A stretch of DNA of 6,882 bases. Source: an uncultured Gemmatimonadota bacterium. Lineage in GTDB: Bacteria; Gemmatimonadota; Gemmatimonadetes; Longimicrobiales; Gaopeijiaceae. The notes under the pieces were generated by a model. The model ran no database searches and was not told where the DNA came from. It was given only the letters and a program-made list of their open reading frames with translations. Positions within the stretch are counted from its first letter, which is position 1. Each line of letters begins with the position of its first letter. The position numbers were made by a program, and so were the translations under genes. The DNA lies in contig CAKZOQ010000090.1 of NCBI GenBank assembly GCA_937136445.1, positions 1-6,882 on the forward strand, written 5' to 3'. Shown one piece after another: positions 5,440 to 6,882 of this stretch.

Positions 5440-6732
5440 CTAGGCAGACCTCGCCATGGCCGGCCGCTCGTCACCTTCGAACCGGGCCAGGCGTCGCGCC
5501 GTCTCCTTCGCTTCGGCCAGTCGCCCGGGGAGGCCCGGCCGCGACCACCAGTTGGTTGCCAGGTGGAGACCGGCGGGGAGGGTCACGCCGCCGGAGAGGG
5601 CCTCCCACGAGACGTCCCAGGCGGGCATCCGCTCGTGCTCCAGCGCCAGCGGCCGGGCGTCGTACCCGGTGCAGGTCCGGAACTCCCGGGCGGCGAGCTC
5701 GTGGAGGGCCTCTTCCGGCAGGTCGGCCACCTGGGGATTGCGCGCCCCGCCCAGGTAGGCTGTGTAGAGGTTCCGACGTCCGAAGAGGCTGTCGTTGTAG
5801 GTGACGCCGCGGAGCACCAGCTCCTCGGTGAAGGCCACCTGGAAGCCCAGACCCTCCAGCTCCGTCTCGGCGTCGAGGTGGACCACGGCGAGGGGGTTGT
5901 ACCGAAGGGATCCGATGGCCTCGGCCAGCCCCGAGTCCACCTCCCGAAGGAGGTCGGCGGCTCGGGGGGCGGGGGTGGTGAGGACCACCTGGCTCGCGTC
6001 CACCACGCCGTCGTCCAGCACGAGGCGCCACCCGGCTCCCCGCTCCTTGAGTCCTCGCACCGGCGCCCCGAGGTGCAGACGATCGTCCTGGGCCAGCGCC
6101 AACGTCCGGGGCAGGGTGTCCATCCCGTCCCGGAAGGTGAAGGCCGGGGGCGGATCCAGCCGTCCGCCCCCGAGCAGGAGGGGGAGGATGAGGCTCCGAC
6201 GGATCCCGAACTGCTCCAGGACCCGCATCAGCGAGAACCGCATCCGCATGTCCGCCGGGTCCGAGGCGTAGAGCCCACCGTAGAGGGGGGCTACCAGCGT
6301 CTGGTACACCTCGTCGCCGAGCTTCCGTCGGAAGAAGGTCGACACCCGCTCGTTGGGATCGGGCCCGGCGGTGAAGGGCTCCAGGAGGAGGCGGAGCTTG
6401 GCGGCCGTACTCACCACGTCCGAGGCGATGAAGTCCCGTGCGGAGTAGGGGACGATGACCATCTCGCCCTTCCGGTACACGAAGAGATTCAGGTCCTCGC
6501 GGGCAGGGAGCATCTGCTCCCGGAGGCCCAGCTCCCCCACCAGCTCATCCATGGACTGGGTGAGGCGTGCCCGCTGTGGACCCCAGTCCAGGATGCGGCC
6601 CTCCACGGAGCGGCTCCGGATCACGCCGCCGGGTCGGTGGTCGGCTTCCAGGATCACGTAGTCGAGCCCCCGCTTCTGGAGCTCGTGGCCCAGCGTGAGG
6701 CCCGTGATCCCACCTCCCACCACGGCGATCAT
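5440..6732 (-). CDS. hemG: HemY-type protoporphyrinogen/coproporphyrinogen oxidase (FAD-dependent)
   Basis: FAD-dependent oxidase of late heme synthesis. Family members oxidise protoporphyrinogen IX, or coproporphyrinogen III in the coproporphyrin branch (then called HemY/CgoX). The 430-residue product opens with a dinucleotide-binding fold: VVGGGITGL (4-12), Glu29 as the probable FAD ribose ligand in ILEAD, and RPGG (33-36). It continues with DWGPQRAR, a porphyrinogen-oxidase-like block; LYGGLYASDPADM in the middle, matching the G-x-YA-x-DP motif of the family; and YLGGARNP, matching the F-x-GG-x-R-xP region. The C-terminus is unusual: the P-Q-Y-x-x-G-H motif reads MPAWDVSWEAL, and the final FAD motif reads TNWWSRPGLPGRL (393-405) rather than G-N/A-x-x-x-G-V-x-x-x-DCI. 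The protein is about 40 residues shorter than typical HemY. The start ATG overlaps the stop of the upstream gene (ATGA at 6732-6729), implying coupled translation. A related amine-oxidase-family enzyme cannot be excluded. Confidence 0.85.
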   Translation of the reverse strand: MIAVVGGGITGLTLGHELQKRGLDYVILEADHRPGGVIRSRSVEGRILDWGPQRARLTQSMDELVGELGLREQMLPAREDLNLFVYRKGEMVIVPYSARDFIASDVVSTAAKLRLLLEPFTAGPDPNERVSTFFRRKLGDEVYQTLVAPLYGGLYASDPADMRMRFSLMRVLEQFGIRRSLILPLLLGGGRLDPPPAFTFRDGMDTLPRTLALAQDDRLHLGAPVRGLKERGAGWRLVLDDGVVDASQVVLTTPAPRAADLLREVDSGLAEAIGSLRYNPLAVVHLDAETELEGLGFQVAFTEELVLRGVTYNDSLFGRRNLYTAYLGGARNPQVADLPEEALHELAAREFRTCTGYDARPLALEHERMPAWDVSWEALSGGVTLPAGLHLATNWWSRPGLPGRLAEAKETARRLARFEGDERPAMARSA

Positions 6733-6882
6733 GTCACGGTGCCGGCGGAGTCGGCGGAGGCCGCACCGGTGTAGGGGCTCGGCGGGAGTTCCCGGGCGCC
6801 GTTGGTGCAGAAGGTGGTCGGGGTGTCGCTGCAGCGGCAGGGGGCCAGGATCGTCTCCCGACCCTCGGCCGCCGACCAGGCC
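6729..6882 (-). CDS. Unidentified protein, C-terminal 50 residues, with a Cys cluster (partial)
   Basis: An open frame enters from the right edge on the minus strand and ends at TGA (6731-6729), sharing bases with the ATG of the heme oxidase gene. Nearly every codon ends in G or C, which with the ATGA overlap makes it a credible coding 3' end. The visible 50 residues contain LAPCRCSDTPTTFC, giving a C-x-C-x7-C cluster, then TNGARELPPSPYTG and a Ser/Ala-rich end. I do not recognise the family. The cysteines could bind an Fe-S cluster or a metal. The pattern resembles a CDGSH site only loosely: the spacing is one short, and the Asp-Gly-x-His part is absent. Some ferrochelatases carry C-terminal Fe-S cysteines, and a heme-pathway neighbour would suit that, but this is speculation from context. 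The start and most of the gene are outside the window. Confidence 0.7.
   Translation of the reverse strand, partial: AWSAAEGRETILAPCRCSDTPTTFCTNGARELPPSPYTGAASADSAGTVT

Noticed and set aside
4567..6774. A very long plus-strand open frame (about 735 codons) running antisense to the barrel and heme oxidase genes
   Set aside because: It has no recognisable domain, its composition is typical of an antisense shadow in high-GC DNA, and both minus-strand genes it covers have clear family motifs.
6729..6882. A CDGSH iron-sulfur site in the partial right-edge gene
   Set aside because: Seven rather than eight residues separate the second and third cysteines, and the following Asp-Gly-x-His is missing, so the CDGSH assignment is not supported.

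Overview
This is a high-GC, gene-dense bacterial segment whose codons end mostly in G or C. It carries parts of two respiratory-cofactor pathways, menaquinone and heme. The combination of a menaquinone locus, a cyclophilin-type lipoprotein, an OmpA-like barrel with a charged tail and a shortened HemY-type oxidase suggests an aerobic or facultative diderm, most likely Gemmatimonadota or a close relative. This placement comes from overall protein character and family familiarity; there is no marker gene in the window.

Left part (1-1229): the 3' third of menD (plus strand, cut by the window edge) ends at 653. It faces a convergent flavin reductase-like gene (minus strand, 696-1229) across 42 bases.

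Centre (1230-4404): a 177-base divergent intergenic region separates the flavin reductase from a plus-strand gene group. The first gene encodes a cyclophilin-like predicted lipoprotein. After 20 bases comes menA (prenyl transfer onto DHNA), whose stop overlaps the menE start (OSB-CoA ligase) in an ATGA. MenD, MenE and MenA act at an early, a middle and a late step of menaquinone synthesis. menF, menH, menC and menB are not in the window, and menC is not between menA and menE.

Right part (4405-6882): everything is on the minus strand. Reading in the direction of transcription, a partial unknown gene with a C-x-C-x7-C cluster enters from the right edge. It overlaps by ATGA a HemY-type protoporphyrinogen/coproporphyrinogen oxidase. 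A 210-base intergenic region with a strong nested dyad follows, then a secreted outer-membrane beta-barrel protein that converges on menE with 30 bases between them.

No rRNA, tRNA, CRISPR array, transposon, phage gene or riboswitch was seen. Most of the window is ordinary chromosomal housekeeping. The points most worth a second look are the cysteine-bearing gene coupled to the heme oxidase, the nested dyad upstream of the barrel gene, and the unusual active-site regions of the cyclophilin, flavin reductase and heme oxidase.
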